Source of the DNA: Oscillospiraceae bacterium
Lineage (GTDB): Bacteria; Bacillota; Clostridia; Oscillospirales; Oscillospiraceae
DNA length: 64,000 nucleotides
NCBI GenBank assembly: GCA_017466215.1
Contig: JAFTUO010000035.1
Coordinates: 17,309-81,308, forward strand
Reading direction: 5' to 3'
Part shown: positions 63,145 to 64,000 of the stretch, piece by piece
Numbering within the stretch: the stretch's first letter is position 1
Layout: every line of letters begins with the position of its first letter
The notes under the pieces: generated by a model
What the model saw: the letters and a program-made list of their open reading frames with translations, nothing else
Database searches by the model: none
Told to the model about the DNA's origin: nothing
Program-made: the position numbers and the translations under genes

Positions 63145-63177
63145 ATATTGCCCACGGAAGAATTCCGTGGGCAATAT
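63145..63177. terminator. Terminator downstream of tyrS
   Basis: A perfect 15-bp stem (ATATTGCCCACGGAA / TTCCGTGGGCAATAT) with a 3-nt loop. Read on the minus strand it is followed by GTTTTTAA, so it mainly ends the tyrS transcript. Confidence 0.88.
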
Positions 63178-63179
63178 TA

Positions 63180-64000
63180 TTATGCCAGAATTGCCTTGTG
63201 GAAGACCTTCTTGCCCTTGCGGATCTTCACTCCGTCGCGGAGCATATCCTCAGTAACGGTGAACTGAGCAGATGGTACTTTCTCGTCGTTGACCAGCACG
63301 CCGCCCTGCTCAACCAGCTGACGGGCCTGCTTGTTGGAGGGTGCGAGGCCGCAGGCGACCATCAGATTCAGAATGCCGATCTTGCCGTCGGTCAGCTGGG
63401 AAGCTGCGATCTCGGTAGTGGGCATATTGGTGTCATCACCGCCGCCGGCAAACAAAGCCTTGGCAGCAGACTGGGCTGCATTGGCTTCCTCCTCACCGTG
63501 GACCAGCTTGGTCAGCTCATAGGCCAGGATCTCCTTGGCGGTGTTCAGCTGGGCATCCTTCCAGCCATCCATCTCATTGATTCTCTCCAGAGGCAGGAAG
63601 GTCAGCATACGGATGCACTTGAGAACGTCTGCATCCTCCACATTGCGCCAGTACTGGTAGAAATCAAAGGGTGTAGTCTTGTTGGGATCCAGCCAAACAG
63701 CGCCCTTTGCGGTCTTGCCCATCTTTTTGCCCTCAGAGTTCAGAAGCAGCGTTATGGTCATTGCGTGTGCATCTTTGCCAAGCTTACGGCGGATCAGTTC
63801 CGTGCCGCCCAGCATATTGCTCCACTGGTCATTGCCACCGAATTGCATATTGCAGCCGTAGTGCTGATACAGGTAGTAAAAGTCGTAAGACTGCATCGGC
63901 ATATAGTTGAATTCCAGGAAGGAAAGGCCCTTCTCCATACGCTGCTTAAAGCACTCAGCACGCAGCATATTGTTAACAGAGAAGCAACCGCCGATCTCGC
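63180..64000 (-). CDS. tyrS: Tyrosyl-tRNA synthetase (5' part outside the window)
   Basis: The C-terminal 273 residues of a class I synthetase; the frame stays open to the right edge, so the N-terminal Rossmann part with the HIGH-type motif lies outside. The stretch SFLEFNYMPMQSYDFYYL and QFGGNDQWSNM bind tyrosine and tRNA, the KMSKS-like loop reads KKMGKTAKG, and the last 80 residues form the S4-like RNA-binding domain (KQARQLVEQGGVLVNDEKV). It is in a terminal position before a strong terminator. No T-box can be checked because the 5' end is missing. Confidence 0.95.
   Translation of the reverse strand, partial: EIGGCFSVNNMLRAECFKQRMEKGLSFLEFNYMPMQSYDFYYLYQHYGCNMQFGGNDQWSNMLGGTELIRRKLGKDAHAMTITLLLNSEGKKMGKTAKGAVWLDPNKTTPFDFYQYWRNVEDADVLKCIRMLTFLPLERINEMDGWKDAQLNTAKEILAYELTKLVHGEEEANAAQSAAKALFAGGGDDTNMPTTEIAASQLTDGKIGILNLMVACGLAPSNKQARQLVEQGGVLVNDEKVPSAQFTVTEDMLRDGVKIRKGKKVFHKAILA

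Overview
The window looks like a chromosomal segment of a low-to-moderate GC, spore-forming member of the Clostridia, most likely an uncultured gut Oscillospiraceae/Ruminococcaceae-type bacterium. Reasons: strong AGGAGG ribosome binding sites, GTG and TTG starts, sigma-A-like promoters, a T-box upstream of valS, many sporulation genes (spoIIAA-spoIIAB-sigF, cotJ, cwlD, yunB, yqfC-yqfD, a ylbJ-like gene), Firmicutes gene order (yqfC-yqfD-phoH-ybeY-era-yqzL-recO) and no outer-membrane functions. I saw no rRNA, tRNA, CRISPR array, insertion sequence or prophage. The genus cannot be fixed from sequence reading alone.

Bases 1-17700 form a polysaccharide-use region. After the end of a flavin reductase gene and a radical SAM gene comes a close-packed rightward operon: malQ, a pullulanase lipoprotein, a GH53 galactanase lipoprotein, an alpha-amylase lipoprotein, a 601-residue protein of unrecognised family, a small zinc-ribbon protein and a cytosolic GH53 enzyme. 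A separate strong promoter with a perfect palindrome at its start site then drives a sugar ABC transporter (binding lipoprotein with an apparent C-terminal SusE/F-like starch-binding domain, two permeases, an MsmX/UgpC-type ATPase). Surface enzymes would trim starch and galactan, the transporter would import oligosaccharides, and the cytosolic enzymes would finish them. A pgm gene (44486) and pfkA (52231) would carry the sugar into glycolysis.

Bases 17700-28400 hold spore-coat genes (a fused cotJA-cotJB and cotJC), cwlD, T-box-controlled valS, an ECF sigma factor coupled to a membrane protein, the spoIIA operon and pcrA. Bases 28400-46700 are a long mostly rightward housekeeping run: yunB, ligA, an iron-sulfur aldo/keto reductase, the yqfC-to-recO cluster, mutS2, an HPr protein, uvrC, rsmD, coaD, a coiled-coil protein and pgm. 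Bases 46700-55100 are more accessory: a small membrane protein with a structured leader, xerD, a lipoprotein, a large convergent surface protein, pfkA, an 837-bp gene-free stretch and a second tyrosine recombinase. The last part carries radA, a glycosyltransferase-PHP pair, the leftward queA-hydrolase-tgt-yajC operon, dapA, a palindromic repeat element and the 3' part of tyrS.

The best candidates for something undescribed are the unassigned 601-residue protein with its overlapping zinc-ribbon and galactanase genes (9113-12248), the binding protein with a fused starch-binding domain (12376-13920), the phased pentamer cluster upstream of the lipoprotein gene (48534-48597), the palindromic repeat (63028-63138, with a fragment at 48485) and the 15-bp palindrome ahead of the recombinase gene (53930-53963).
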